18,784 bases of DNA. Source: UBA10427 sp003500135 (GTDB lineage: Bacteria; Bacteroidota; Bacteroidia; Cytophagales; Cyclobacteriaceae). Within the stretch, counting starts at the first letter, position 1, and every line of letters starts with the position of its first letter. Positions 7,003 to 15,457 of the stretch are shown here, one piece after another. The notes under the pieces were generated by a model, which was not told the origin of the DNA, made no database searches, and saw only the letters and a list, made by a program, of their open reading frames with translations. The position numbers and the translations under genes are program-made. The DNA is taken from the NCBI GenBank assembly GCA_963966275.1, contig CAWZYQ010000070.1:1-18784 (forward strand), read 5' to 3'.

Positions 7003-7827
7003 TTACATGGCCTGTGTGTCACTTGCCTGCAAGGTGACCGTTCTTTCAACAGGATTGAAAGGACTTTCTACCAGATTGCCTTCAGCATCTAAAAGTTCCA
7101 GTTTAAAAGTGTTTTGCCCCATTGGTAAACCTTCTACAAAATAAGGTTGCCATTTATCAATCATAAATTCCTGGCCGTTTATTGTAGCACGCACTTTATT
7201 TCCATCGGGTGAAAGGTCGGTGTTGAGTAAGAAAAAGTCCAATAAAATTTTCCTGGTATCCTCTCCAGTGTAGGTGCCCTTCGGCCTGCTGTAAAACATG
7301 TGGGGAGTGGTCAGGTCGGCAGGTTCTGCCTCTACGTCACCAACTGTAAACTGCCGGATCACATAAGCTTCAGGATCCTTTAAACTTTCGTGATAGGACC
7401 TCGAAAGGAAAGCCAGGGCAACATAATGACCGGGCTCCATTTCTTTTTCAAAAGATGCTTCATAATGGGCCGTGTAAGGTGCATTGTTGAGTATTAAGTG
7501 AATGTGCTGCCCTTTTGCAGAGTTTGCGCACATTTTCATATCAGCATCAGCAGTTTTTGCAGTGAGCTGATAATTGGTAACCTCAAAGTCGAAAGCGACA
7601 GGTCCCGGCTCAATGGTCGACATATCTTCCGGAGTATTCATATCCAATATGGCATCGGGAAATTCAGGACTGTCATTCACAGGTGAAATGGTAATTTCCG
7701 TTGCCTGTGCCATTTCTTCTTCTACCTGCTCTGAGGTATTTGCTGTTTCAGATTGTTTTTTGCCTGGGTCACAAGCAAAAAATAACCATAATAATGGAAG
7801 AGATAATAAAATTGATTTGTTCGTCAT
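7003..7827 (-). CDS. Conserved DUF4399-like lipoprotein
   Basis: I place the start at ATG 7827 (274 residues), giving MTNKSILLSLPLLWLFFACD, a compact type II signal peptide with lipobox FFAC and Cys19. An ATG at 7857 would add ten polar residues before it. After an acidic linker the protein has SPEFPDAILDMNTPED, GPVAFDFEVTNYQL, CANSAKGQHIHLILNN, EPGHYVALAFLSRSYHESLK and APHMFYSRPKG-like stretches. The H-x-H-containing middle and the beta-rich layout resemble DUF4399-type proteins found in Bacteroidota, with no proven function. It is probably anchored to the inner or outer membrane facing the periplasm. It is a single gene, terminated by the hairpin shared with aspS. Confidence 0.8.
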   Translation of the reverse strand: MTNKSILLSLPLLWLFFACDPGKKQSETANTSEQVEEEMAQATEITISPVNDSPEFPDAILDMNTPEDMSTIEPGPVAFDFEVTNYQLTAKTADADMKMCANSAKGQHIHLILNNAPYTAHYEASFEKEMEPGHYVALAFLSRSYHESLKDPEAYVIRQFTVGDVEAEPADLTTPHMFYSRPKGTYTGEDTRKILLDFFLLNTDLSPDGNKVRATINGQEFMIDKWQPYFVEGLPMGQNTFKLELLDAEGNLVESPFNPVERTVTLQASDTQAM

Positions 7828-7985
7828 ATCAGTTTTGTCGTTTTTGGGTTGGATCAATTATAAATGTAAAATAAAGTCAGTTTATATCTAAATTATTCTC
7901 TTTTTAATGTAAAACATATAGAATACGGGTAAGTTTTTATTATTTTTCATTCTTTCGATTACCACTGGGATAAAGTTTTCACATT

Positions 7986-9161
7986 TTGGTCCGGAAAATC
8001 CGTTATATTATATTTCTCAAAGATGTACTGTTTCTATCTGTAGGCGCTTTTGGCGGTCCTCAGGCGCATCTTGCTTTATACCTTGACCGGTTGGTCCGGA
8101 AGCGTGGCTATCTTACAGAAGAGGAACTAATCGAGTTAAATGCCCTATGCCAGGCGCTTCCCGGACCGACTTCCACACAAACACTGACAGCCGTCGGTTA
8201 CAAGATCGGCGGACCAAATCTGGCTTATCTTACCCTTTTGATGTGGGTATTACCTGCATTTATTTTAATGACCACCTTCGGTTTGATGATATCGTTCTTT
8301 TCCGAAACCGGAATTTCCACAGACTTTACCAAGTTTATACAACCTATGGCGGTGGGCTTTGTGGCCTATGCTGCCTTTATTATCAGCTTTAAGGTGATCA
8401 AAACTTACGAGGCTAGCGCCATAATGATCATTTCAGCGATATTATCTTATATGGTAAAATCGCCCTATCTTTTACCTTTCTTGCTTTTGGCCGGCGGCGC
8501 GATAACGGCTATAAAGTACAAAGCACACCCAAGGGAAGAAAAGAAAAAGTTGAAGATCAACTGGTCCAATTTTTTATTGTGGCTGGGTGTATTGTTAAGC
8601 CTGGCACTATTAGGTCATGTCACACAATTCAAGGCTATCAAGCTATTTGAAAATTTTTACAGGAACGGGAGCCTTATTTTCGGTGGCGGGCAGGTATTGA
8701 TCCCGTTGTTATATACTGAGTTTGTAGAATTTAAAGAGTACCTGAGCTCAGAAGAGTTCTTGACCGGTTATGCGGCGGTTCAGTCTGTTCCTGGCCCCGT
8801 ATTTTCTTTTACGTCTTATATTGGCGCCCTTTCTATGCGTGAATATGGCATTGGTGGTGAGATATTGGGCGGGTTCCTGGCTACCGTCGGAATATTTTTA
8901 CCGGGAACATTTTTTATATTTTTCGTTTATGGGTTTTGGGAGCAGCTAAAAAAATACAGAATTGTAAAAGCCTCTTTAGAGGGGATTAATGCGGCTAGTT
9001 CGGGAATGGTCGCTTCGGCTACCTTCTTACTTTTCGAGCCGATTGAACCGGCATTTATCAATTTGTTTTTTTTGATTGGCACCTTCTGCCTGCTGATGTT
9101 CACCAAAATACCCGCGCCACTAATTATTTTAACCGGGCTTTTGCTTGGGTTGGTCATATAA
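7986..9161 (+). CDS. chrA: ChrA-family (CHR) transporter, two-domain
   Basis: A 391-residue polytopic inner-membrane protein with two homologous CHR halves. The first has GAFGGPQAH (20-28) and ALPGPTSTQ (57-65). The second has NGSLIFGGGQVLIPLL (227-242) and SVPGPVFSFTSYIG (257-270). A charged linker (HPREEKKKLK, about 181-190) separates the halves. This is the long-chain ChrA layout; characterised members export chromate by ion-coupled transport, but for many chromosomal copies the substrate is untested. The start is a TTG at 7986. An in-frame TAA lies at 7971-7973, only an ATT is between them, and the family N-terminal FLKDV..L..GAFGGP begins at once, so the TTG start is well constrained. 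No neighbouring chrB or metal regulator is present. Confidence 0.88.
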   Translation: MVRKIRYIIFLKDVLFLSVGAFGGPQAHLALYLDRLVRKRGYLTEEELIELNALCQALPGPTSTQTLTAVGYKIGGPNLAYLTLLMWVLPAFILMTTFGLMISFFSETGISTDFTKFIQPMAVGFVAYAAFIISFKVIKTYEASAIMIISAILSYMVKSPYLLPFLLLAGGAITAIKYKAHPREEKKKLKINWSNFLLWLGVLLSLALLGHVTQFKAIKLFENFYRNGSLIFGGGQVLIPLLYTEFVEFKEYLSSEEFLTGYAAVQSVPGPVFSFTSYIGALSMREYGIGGEILGGFLATVGIFLPGTFFIFFVYGFWEQLKKYRIVKASLEGINAASSGMVASATFLLFEPIEPAFINLFFLIGTFCLLMFTKIPAPLIILTGLLLGLVI

Positions 9162-9261
9162 CCCGGCATTCATAGGACGTTTAACTAATCTTAAAAGATT
9201 AAAAGATCATTTTTATCAATGGTGGAACTAAATTGAGCATTGCAGAAAAAGTAATTAGCGC

Positions 9262-9822
9262 TTATTCTTCAGGCACCATTCTTAAATCAAATGCAATAGT
9301 TATTTGATCGTCAGTACTAATCGTCCCAAACATGGCTGTTGGGGGGTCAATATTAAAATCCGTCATATTAAAGGTATGTTCACCTGTGATATTTAATTCG
9401 CTACCGGTGTTGGTAACACTTCCATTAACTGTAATCTCCCTGGTTACGCCGGCAATGGTCAGATTACCCAATACAGCTACATTTATATTACCTTTTATCT
9501 CCACCGGATTGATCGAATATATAATTTTCGGGTACTTTTCCTCGCGGAGCGCCTCATAGGTGAGTTCATCCATCGTTTTTTTTCCACTTTTGAATGACTT
9601 GACCCAATAAATGATTTCCATCGCCTCGATATTCAGTACGTCTCCTTTACCTGGCTTTAAAGTGGCTTTACCAGATATCTTTTCAACGTCCGTTTCCCAA
9701 TCATGTAAATCAGATGTGCCAATAATTGTAGTATTGCTTTCATTATTATCAACAACAAAGTGTTCCTGGGCATAAACATGGCTTACAAAAAGAAAAACTA
9801 TTACTATAAATTTGTATTTCAT
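9262..9822 (-). CDS. YceI-family periplasmic lipid-binding-like protein
   Basis: The 186-residue product has a signal peptide (MKYKFIVIVFLFVSHVYA, cleaved before QEH near residue 18). A YceI/lipocalin-like beta barrel follows: NESNTTIIGTSDLHDWET near 27-44, a middle KYPKIIYSINPVEIKG, the VLGNLTIAGVTREITVNGSV stretch near 115-134, and a late TGEHTFNMTDFNIDPPTAMF. The LTIAGVTREI and DF.I.PP elements are typical of the family. Family members bind isoprenoid-type lipids in the periplasm; the ligand here is unknown. It starts 31 bases after the ldcA stop on the same strand, so the two may share a transcript. Its 3' end faces chrA across 100 bases with no strong terminator. Confidence 0.88.
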   Translation of the reverse strand: MKYKFIVIVFLFVSHVYAQEHFVVDNNESNTTIIGTSDLHDWETDVEKISGKATLKPGKGDVLNIEAMEIIYWVKSFKSGKKTMDELTYEALREEKYPKIIYSINPVEIKGNINVAVLGNLTIAGVTREITVNGSVTNTGSELNITGEHTFNMTDFNIDPPTAMFGTISTDDQITIAFDLRMVPEE

Positions 9823-9853
9823 GCCGAATTAAGATTTGGTAAGTAGTGAATTT

Positions 9854-10762
9854 TCATAAGAATTTTAATTTCGAAATTTTTATATCTACAGACAATATAT
9901 AAGGTTTTAAAGTACAATAAGAATAATTCGGTTCACAGTGCCCGATCGGCATACCAAAAGCAATGGGGCCCTGTACTTCATCAAGGTGTTCACTGATAAT
10001 TTCGTAGGCAGTTTTTCCGAAGGGATCATCATTATCGTTCATATCTGAAATATAACCAATAACGACGCCTGCAATTTTTTTAAATACCCCTGCCCTTTTG
10101 AGCTGGACCATCATACGGTCTATGCGATATAAATATTCGTCAACTTCTTCAAGTACCAGTATTTTACCGGAAACATCCGGAAAAGAAGCGGTGCCCAGCA
10201 TGCTGCACAGTATGCTTAAATTGCCACCGGTCAGGCTGGTCATTACCTCTCCTGTACGATTGAGGCGGTTAGCAGAAGCCACAATTGGTTCCGGTAGTCC
10301 AAATAGAAGGCTTTTGAGGTGGGCCAGCGACTGATTTGCATTTTGCCTATCCAAAAAGGCAGGCATGGCGCCATGAATCGCAGCCAAACCCCTGTTTTCC
10401 ATGTCACATATCAAAGCTGTGATATCACTAAAGCCAACCAACCATTTCGGGTGTTCAAAAAGGCCCCTATAATCCAGTTTATCCATTATGCGGTTACTAC
10501 CATAACCGCCCCTTGCCATCCATATCGCTTTCACACGATCATCATCAATCATGTGTTGTAGATCGTTCAGTCGATTGATATCAGAAGAAGAATACCGGTA
10601 ATATTTGTCAAATGTGTATGCACCGGTGACTACATTCACTTTCCATAATACCTCTACTTTTTTTATGGCATTCCGCACGCTTTGCTCATCGACAAACTTG
10701 GCCGGGGCTACAATGGCAATCGTATCGCCTTCTTTTAAAAATGGAGGAATAACGGTTTTCAT
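9854..10762 (-). CDS. ldcA: Muramoyltetrapeptide L,D-carboxypeptidase (peptidase S66)
   Basis: Removes the terminal D-alanine from murein tetrapeptides during cell-wall recycling in the cytoplasm. I choose ATG 10762 (302 residues, MKTVIPPFLKEGDTIAIVAP). The ATG at 10789 lies inside the T-tract of the upstream terminator and adds nine unrelated residues. The Ser-Glu-His triad of family S66 is visible: Ser112 in LVGFSDITAL, Glu205 in LVLEEVDEYLYRIDRM, and His275 in MPIGHCEPN. ARGGYGSNR near 83-91 is also typical. No signal peptide is seen, consistent with a cytoplasmic recycling enzyme. It is followed by yceI after 31 bases. Confidence 0.93.
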   Translation of the reverse strand: MKTVIPPFLKEGDTIAIVAPAKFVDEQSVRNAIKKVEVLWKVNVVTGAYTFDKYYRYSSSDINRLNDLQHMIDDDRVKAIWMARGGYGSNRIMDKLDYRGLFEHPKWLVGFSDITALICDMENRGLAAIHGAMPAFLDRQNANQSLAHLKSLLFGLPEPIVASANRLNRTGEVMTSLTGGNLSILCSMLGTASFPDVSGKILVLEEVDEYLYRIDRMMVQLKRAGVFKKIAGVVIGYISDMNDNDDPFGKTAYEIISEHLDEVQGPIAFGMPIGHCEPNYSYCTLKPYILSVDIKISKLKFL

Positions 10763-10789
10763 ATTGAGAACTTTGAAATGAAAATACAT

Positions 10790-10820
10790 AAAAAAACCTC
10801 TTCGCGCAGCAAAGAGGTTT
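10790..10820 (-). terminator. Intrinsic terminator at the end of the bamA-ompH operon
   Basis: AAACCTCTT (10794-10802) pairs with AAGAGGTTT (10812-10820), a perfect 9-bp stem with a 9-base loop. Read on the minus strand it ends in seven T residues (10796-10790). It lies 22 bases beyond the stop of the last ompH gene and marks the 3' border of the envelope cluster, separating it from ldcA. Confidence 0.85.
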
Positions 10821-10842
10821 CATAAGTATATACAATGTACTT

Positions 10843-11391
10843 TTATTCTGTTCCTGTGGTTTCAGCAGGAGGCTCAATACCGAGCTTCTTCAAAACTATA
10901 TTGGTAATGTTATCCTCTTCCCTGGCATAAAGCAGGATAAATACTCCACCCTGATCTGAACTGAAAACATGTGTGTATCCGTTTTCTTTGGCCACATCAT
11001 CAATTGCCTTTTGAATTTTGTCGTAAGCGGGCTGCAGCAACTGCACCTGCTTTTGCTGAAGCGCTCCCTGTGCATTTCTTTGGAACTCGTCGATAGACTG
11101 TTGCATTTGCATCAACTCCTGCTGACGGTCTGCACGTACTTCAGGAATCATATTTGGTGCATTTTTCTGAAAGTCTTCCGCTTTGGTCCTGTAATCTGCC
11201 AGCTTGTTTTCCAGCTGTGTGGATAATTGTTTCTCGTAGTCTTTCAAGTCAGATTCTATTTGCTTGGCTTCCGGAAGCTGGCTTAAAATAAAGTCTACAT
11301 TGGTGTAGCCAATTTTGAGATCACTTTGCGCTACGGCCAACTGCGACACAAAAAATAAAGCTATCGCAGTAATGACTAATTTGATTTTCAT
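10843..11391 (-). CDS. OmpH/Skp-family periplasmic chaperone (second copy)
   Basis: A 182-residue protein with a signal peptide (MKIKLVITAIALFFVSQLAVA, cleaved before QSD, residue 21). The Skp pattern follows: KIGYTNVDFILSQLPEAKQI, then a long charged/Gln-rich helical hairpin (about 45-135) forming coiled-coil arms, and a C-terminal GYTHVFSSDQGGVFILLYA segment that belongs to the trimerisation body. It should carry unfolded outer-membrane proteins across the periplasm to the BAM complex. It lies 19 bases after its paralogue and ends the operon. The arm is richer in Gln (QKQVQLLQP, LMQMQQS) than in the paralogue, suggesting divergence of client binding, which is inference. Confidence 0.92.
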   Translation of the reverse strand: MKIKLVITAIALFFVSQLAVAQSDLKIGYTNVDFILSQLPEAKQIESDLKDYEKQLSTQLENKLADYRTKAEDFQKNAPNMIPEVRADRQQELMQMQQSIDEFQRNAQGALQQKQVQLLQPAYDKIQKAIDDVAKENGYTHVFSSDQGGVFILLYAREEDNITNIVLKKLGIEPPAETTGTE

Positions 11392-11410
11392 GTCAATAAA
11401 AATTTAAGTT

Positions 11411-11953
11411 CTACTTTATTACATCATTTGGATCACCCAATCCCAATTCTTCCAATACATAGTCCGTATAATCGTGAATTGGATTGGTGTAGATCATCAC
11501 CAGGCCTCCTGATTTATCAAAAACAGTCTGGAGTCGTTTGTCCTTAGCTACTTTTTCCACTGCTTCGAACACTTTGTCCTGGATCGGTTTTACCAATTCT
11601 TTATTTTTAAGAAAGAAAAGACCTTCCACTCCAAAAACTTTATTGTGATAGGCTTTCACTTCCTCTTCTTTTTCCTTTATCTCCTGAAGGCGCTCTTCTT
11701 TCATTTCTGCTGTCAGAAGCACTTCTTCTGCTTTCAGCTCGTTGTACATGCCTTCTATTTCCTTGTACATCTGCTGAATTTCCTTTTGCCAGCTTGCGGC
11801 CAGCCGATCCAATTCCGACTGTGCCTCCTGGTATTCCGGCATTTGTTCCATTATATAGTCGAGATCTACATAGCCGAACTTTTGAGCTTGAACCCCAAGA
11901 ACCGTACCAAAAAATATGGGCAAAAGTATAAATATTTTCTTCAATTTGCGCAT
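11411..11953 (-). CDS. OmpH/Skp-family periplasmic chaperone (first copy)
   Basis: I start it at ATG 11953 (180 residues, MRKLKKIFILLPIFFGTVLG, cleaved after VQA near residue 23), one base after the bamA stop. A start at 11998 would overlap bamA by 44 bases and place polar residues before the signal peptide. The mature protein begins QKFGYVDLDYIMEQMPEYQE, then a Glu/Lys-rich coiled-coil hairpin (about 45-130, with KEERLQEIKEKEEEVKAYHN), and ends RLQTVFDKSGGLVMIYTNP plus DYTDYVLEELGLGDP. This is the usual Skp/OmpH architecture in Bacteroidota, where two or more copies directly follow bamA. Confidence 0.92.
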   Translation of the reverse strand: MRKLKKIFILLPIFFGTVLGVQAQKFGYVDLDYIMEQMPEYQEAQSELDRLAASWQKEIQQMYKEIEGMYNELKAEEVLLTAEMKEERLQEIKEKEEEVKAYHNKVFGVEGLFFLKNKELVKPIQDKVFEAVEKVAKDKRLQTVFDKSGGLVMIYTNPIHDYTDYVLEELGLGDPNDVIK

Positions 11954-11954
11954 T

Positions 11955-14657
11955 TTATCTGAACTGTTGACCAATTGAGAAGTGGAATTGCGCACCACTC
12001 ACATTTGGCGAGCCCGGTATCCTATCAAATCCATAGCCCCAATCGATACCTAGCAAACCAAACGCCGGCATGAAAATCCTTGCGCCAAACCCTGCCGAAC
12101 GATAAACATCGAACGGCTTAAATTCGGTAATACTGTAATAGTTGTTACCGGCTTCAACAAAACCCAGCAAATAGATAGTAGCGCTGGGATTAAGTGAAAG
12201 CGGGTACCTCAGCTCCATTACATATTTATTGTATATGGAACCTCCCCGTATTTGGTTATCATTATTGGGAACCCGGCCACGATAATCAGGAGGCGTAATG
12301 AAATTGTTTTCATATCCCCTCAGCCCAATAATGTCATAACCCAGAATAAAGGTATTTCCTGCTAAACCGTCGCCTCCCATCTGGAACCGGTCAAAAGGAC
12401 CCAGAGGGGCATCTTTGGAATATGTATCCATGTAGCCAAAATGGGTTCTTACGTTGAATACCAGGTCTCCTACAATGCGCTGATAAAACTTGGCGTCGAA
12501 CATCCATTTGTGGTATTCCACCCAACTGAAAAGCTCTTCTCTATCAGCATTATCATAGTCAATATCCCTCCACAGCGAATGTGGCGGAGTCAGGCTTAAC
12601 GCCAGTGAAATCTGAGATCCATTCCTCGGATACATCGGCTGGTCGACACTATTACGTGCCAGGGTGACTGTATACATCAGGTTTCGGGCCGTACCGGTAT
12701 CAAATCCTAATTGAATATTAGCGGTTGAGGTAAAGTTGTTGAAGTTATACATTGAGAATGATAGAGAATTGCTCAATGTAAAATAATCATCCGGCCATCT
12801 CAGCCTTTTACCTAATCCGAGGCTAATGGTTGTCAAATTAAGTGAGCCAGGTCTCTGGCCAAATTCAACAATATTGTTTTGAACAGAATGGTTTACTCCA
12901 AAAGTTAAGGAGTTAGGCTTTTTACCTCCCAGCCATGGTTCGGTAAAGGTAACTGAATAATTCTGGAATTGCCTTCCATTAGCTTGAACGCGCAATGATA
13001 GCTTTTGACCATCGCCCATGGGTAATGGCCGCCATTTTTCAAAATTAGGAATGTTACGCAAGGAGAAGTTATTGAAAGATAGACCTACTGTTCCTACAAA
13101 TCCATAGAAACCTCCCCATCCTCCGGATAGTTCAACCTGGTCATTTGAGCGTTCTTCCAGTTCATATTCAATATCTACCGTACCGTCGGCCTGGTTCGGA
13201 ATAGGTACCGGGTTTATATTTTCAGGATTGAAATATCCCAACTGAGATAATTCCCTTGTGGTTCGAATAATGTCGGAGCGGCTAAATTTCTGACCGGGCA
13301 GTGTTCTTATTTCCCTTAACACCACGTGGTCATTGGTTCGGGTATTCCCTTTTATGATTACTTTGTTGATCTCGGTTTGCTCACCTTCATAAATCCGCAT
13401 TTCCACATCGATCGAGTCCTCCACGATACTTACTTCCACAGGATCAATTCGGAAAAACAAATAACCATAGTCCATGTATAAAGAGCTAATATCGGTACCG
13501 TTAGGGTTAAATGTAAGCTTTTTATTGATCAGCTCCATGTCGTACACATCACCCTTTTCCAGGCCCAGGACATTGTTGAGCTGGTCATCGGAATACACGT
13601 AGTTCCCTGTCCAGATGATGTCGCGGAAATAGTATTTCTGACCTTCGAAAATGTGCAGGTCTATATTAATTTCCCCATTGTTTACGGCATATATGGAATC
13701 CTCTACGATCATTGCATCGCGATACCCCCGGGAGTTGTAAAAGTTGATAATATTGTCCTTATCGTTCTTGTATTCTGACCGGACGAATTTGGCAGGTTTG
13801 AAAAAGTTGACATTTACCACATCCTTGAAGCCATCTTTCAGTTCTTCTGTCGAAATTTTATGTGACTTGGTGAGGAAATTAACTGCCTCTTTAGGCGAAG
13901 TAGTAAAAGCCATGCGGAAGAGTTCCTTGGGTATGTTAAACCGAAGCTTTTCGCTGGTCTTTTTCATTTTGGATTCAACCTTGGAATCTGTGAAAGCTTC
14001 ATTGCCGATTATGTTGATTTTATTGATCCGGACTTTTGGCCCTTTGTCAACAAACATATTGAGTTTTACACCATTGGTTACCAGATCATCTTTTTCTCGT
14101 ACAACACGCACCTTGGAATTCAGGTAACCTTTGTCGATGAAATATTTCTTGACGGTCAGTTCGGCATTTTTAACCACAGCATCGGAAAGCACACGGCCAC
14201 GGATCAGGTCAAGGTCTTCATTGAGGTCTGATTGCTGTGTTTTGCTAATTCCTTCGAGGTTGATCCTTGTAAGGCGCGGGCGTTCAGTCAGCTCGATCAC
14301 AAGCCAAACCTTTTCTCCCTCAATTTTAGAAATGTATATGGCGACATTGCCAATGATACCGTTTTTCCAAAGTTTTTTAATAGCACTACTGGTAGCCTCG
14401 CCGGGAATACGCACCTTGTCACCTACTTTTAACCCCGAGAGGGAAACAAGCGCATTCTCATTTAGCGTTTCCAGCCCCTTTACCGATATTTCAGCAATCT
14501 CATATTCTTTTGGATTGGCATAGCTCAATTCATTTTGCCTGGATTGATTTTGGCTTTTTCTGCCTACCCCAAAACGGATTTGGGCCTGCGATACTTCTGC
14601 AATACCTAATACAAGAAGTATTGATATGAATAATGCCTTAATTAATTTCCTGTTCAA
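11955..14657 (-). CDS. bamA: Outer membrane protein assembly factor BamA (Omp85)
   Basis: The central subunit of the BAM complex, inserting beta-barrel proteins into the outer membrane. With a TTG start at 14657 the protein has 900 residues and a signal peptide NRKLIKALFISILLVLGIAE cleaved after SQA (residue 25). The only in-frame ATG, at 14771, would sit 134 bases inside uppS and precede the signal peptide by 38 residues. TTG 14669 is the other option. Several POTRA repeats span about 50-500; an insert with low similarity to proteobacterial BamA lies about residues 245-300. The 16-strand barrel follows to the final FHFSIGQQFR, an aromatic-ending strand. The conserved loop-6 motif is GLRGYENN (Arg780). 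The start overlaps the uppS 3' end by 20 bases, implying translational coupling. Confidence 0.95.
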   Translation of the reverse strand: MNRKLIKALFISILLVLGIAEVSQAQIRFGVGRKSQNQSRQNELSYANPKEYEIAEISVKGLETLNENALVSLSGLKVGDKVRIPGEATSSAIKKLWKNGIIGNVAIYISKIEGEKVWLVIELTERPRLTRINLEGISKTQQSDLNEDLDLIRGRVLSDAVVKNAELTVKKYFIDKGYLNSKVRVVREKDDLVTNGVKLNMFVDKGPKVRINKINIIGNEAFTDSKVESKMKKTSEKLRFNIPKELFRMAFTTSPKEAVNFLTKSHKISTEELKDGFKDVVNVNFFKPAKFVRSEYKNDKDNIINFYNSRGYRDAMIVEDSIYAVNNGEINIDLHIFEGQKYYFRDIIWTGNYVYSDDQLNNVLGLEKGDVYDMELINKKLTFNPNGTDISSLYMDYGYLFFRIDPVEVSIVEDSIDVEMRIYEGEQTEINKVIIKGNTRTNDHVVLREIRTLPGQKFSRSDIIRTTRELSQLGYFNPENINPVPIPNQADGTVDIEYELEERSNDQVELSGGWGGFYGFVGTVGLSFNNFSLRNIPNFEKWRPLPMGDGQKLSLRVQANGRQFQNYSVTFTEPWLGGKKPNSLTFGVNHSVQNNIVEFGQRPGSLNLTTISLGLGKRLRWPDDYFTLSNSLSFSMYNFNNFTSTANIQLGFDTGTARNLMYTVTLARNSVDQPMYPRNGSQISLALSLTPPHSLWRDIDYDNADREELFSWVEYHKWMFDAKFYQRIVGDLVFNVRTHFGYMDTYSKDAPLGPFDRFQMGGDGLAGNTFILGYDIIGLRGYENNFITPPDYRGRVPNNDNQIRGGSIYNKYVMELRYPLSLNPSATIYLLGFVEAGNNYYSITEFKPFDVYRSAGFGARIFMPAFGLLGIDWGYGFDRIPGSPNVSGAQFHFSIGQQFR

Positions 14658-15375
14658 TAACTTTTCCAAACCTTCTTTCCCTGTTTTGATAAGAAATGAT
14701 TGCCTGATGTAAATGTTCTTTACGAAAATCAGGCCATAGTACTTCTGTGAAGTACAACTCAGTATAAGCAATTTGCCAAAGCAGAAAGTTGCTTATGCGC
14801 ATTTCGCCACTCGTACGAATCAGTAATTCCGGGTCAGGAATGTCTTTCGTACAAAGATAACTCGAAATATCCACTGCGCTTAGTGTTTCAGGCGACAACT
14901 TGCCATTTTTAACATCTTTTAACATTTGGCGCACCGCTCTCGTGATTTCCCACCTTCCGCTATAGCTCAATGCAAGTACCAATGTCAGCCCATCGTTGCC
15001 TGCAGTTGCATCCACACTTTCCTGCAATTCGCGCTGACAACTTTCGGGCAAGGTATCCACATCGCCAATTGAGCTGAGACGGATATTATTTTTCATAAGT
15101 GTCGCTGTTTCTTTTTTTATTGTGGAAACCAGCAGTTCCATCAATCCACGAACCTCTGCCTTCGGACGGCCCCAGTTTTCAGTGCTGAAGGCATACAAAG
15201 TAAGATAACCCACCCCCAATTCTGCACACCCTTCTACCGTCTGACGCACTGCTTCTACAGCATTGCGATGCCCAAAAATCCGCTTAGCGCCCTTCTTCTT
15301 TGCCCAGCGGCCATTCCCATCCATTATAACGGCGATATGTCGCGGTAAATTTCCCTTGTCTATCTCCTTTTTCAT
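14638..15375 (-). CDS. uppS: Undecaprenyl pyrophosphate synthase (cis-prenyltransferase)
   Basis: Extends farnesyl diphosphate with isopentenyl units in cis to C55-PP, the lipid carrier for peptidoglycan and surface polysaccharides. The 245-residue protein has all cis-prenyltransferase motifs: HIAVIMDGNGRWAKKKG (13-29, catalytic Asp19), GVGYLTLYAFSTENWGRP (about 54-71), and DPELLIRTSGEMRISNFLLW (about 181-200), followed by YTELYFTEVLWPDF. Length and motifs are those of a full enzyme. It overlaps bamA by about 20 bases and follows the porG-like gene after 82 bases. A small hairpin (TTGCC/GGCAA) sits just before its start codon, with no obvious regulatory meaning. Confidence 0.97.
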   Translation of the reverse strand: MKKEIDKGNLPRHIAVIMDGNGRWAKKKGAKRIFGHRNAVEAVRQTVEGCAELGVGYLTLYAFSTENWGRPKAEVRGLMELLVSTIKKETATLMKNNIRLSSIGDVDTLPESCQRELQESVDATAGNDGLTLVLALSYSGRWEITRAVRQMLKDVKNGKLSPETLSAVDISSYLCTKDIPDPELLIRTSGEMRISNFLLWQIAYTELYFTEVLWPDFRKEHLHQAIISYQNRERRFGKVIEQEIN

Positions 15376-15457
15376 ACGCTATTGCCGAAGGGCAAAATTT
15401 TCGAAGTGCAAAAATGCTATCTTTTTACGGAATTGTAAAGTTTTTGAAACCAAGGTT

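Noticed and set aside
9186..9201. Inverted repeat TAATCTT/AAGATTA between chrA and yceI
   Set aside because: All AT-rich with a two-base loop and no adjoining T-tract on either strand; too weak to call a terminator.
14131..14523. Long plus-strand ORFs antisense to bamA (also 13744-14127)
   Set aside because: Low-complexity Ser/Arg/Leu composition typical of antisense shadows; bamA on the other strand is certain.
15382..15396. Small hairpin (TTGCC/GGCAA) just upstream of uppS
   Set aside because: Five base pairs, no T-tract on the minus strand and no known leader type; likely chance.
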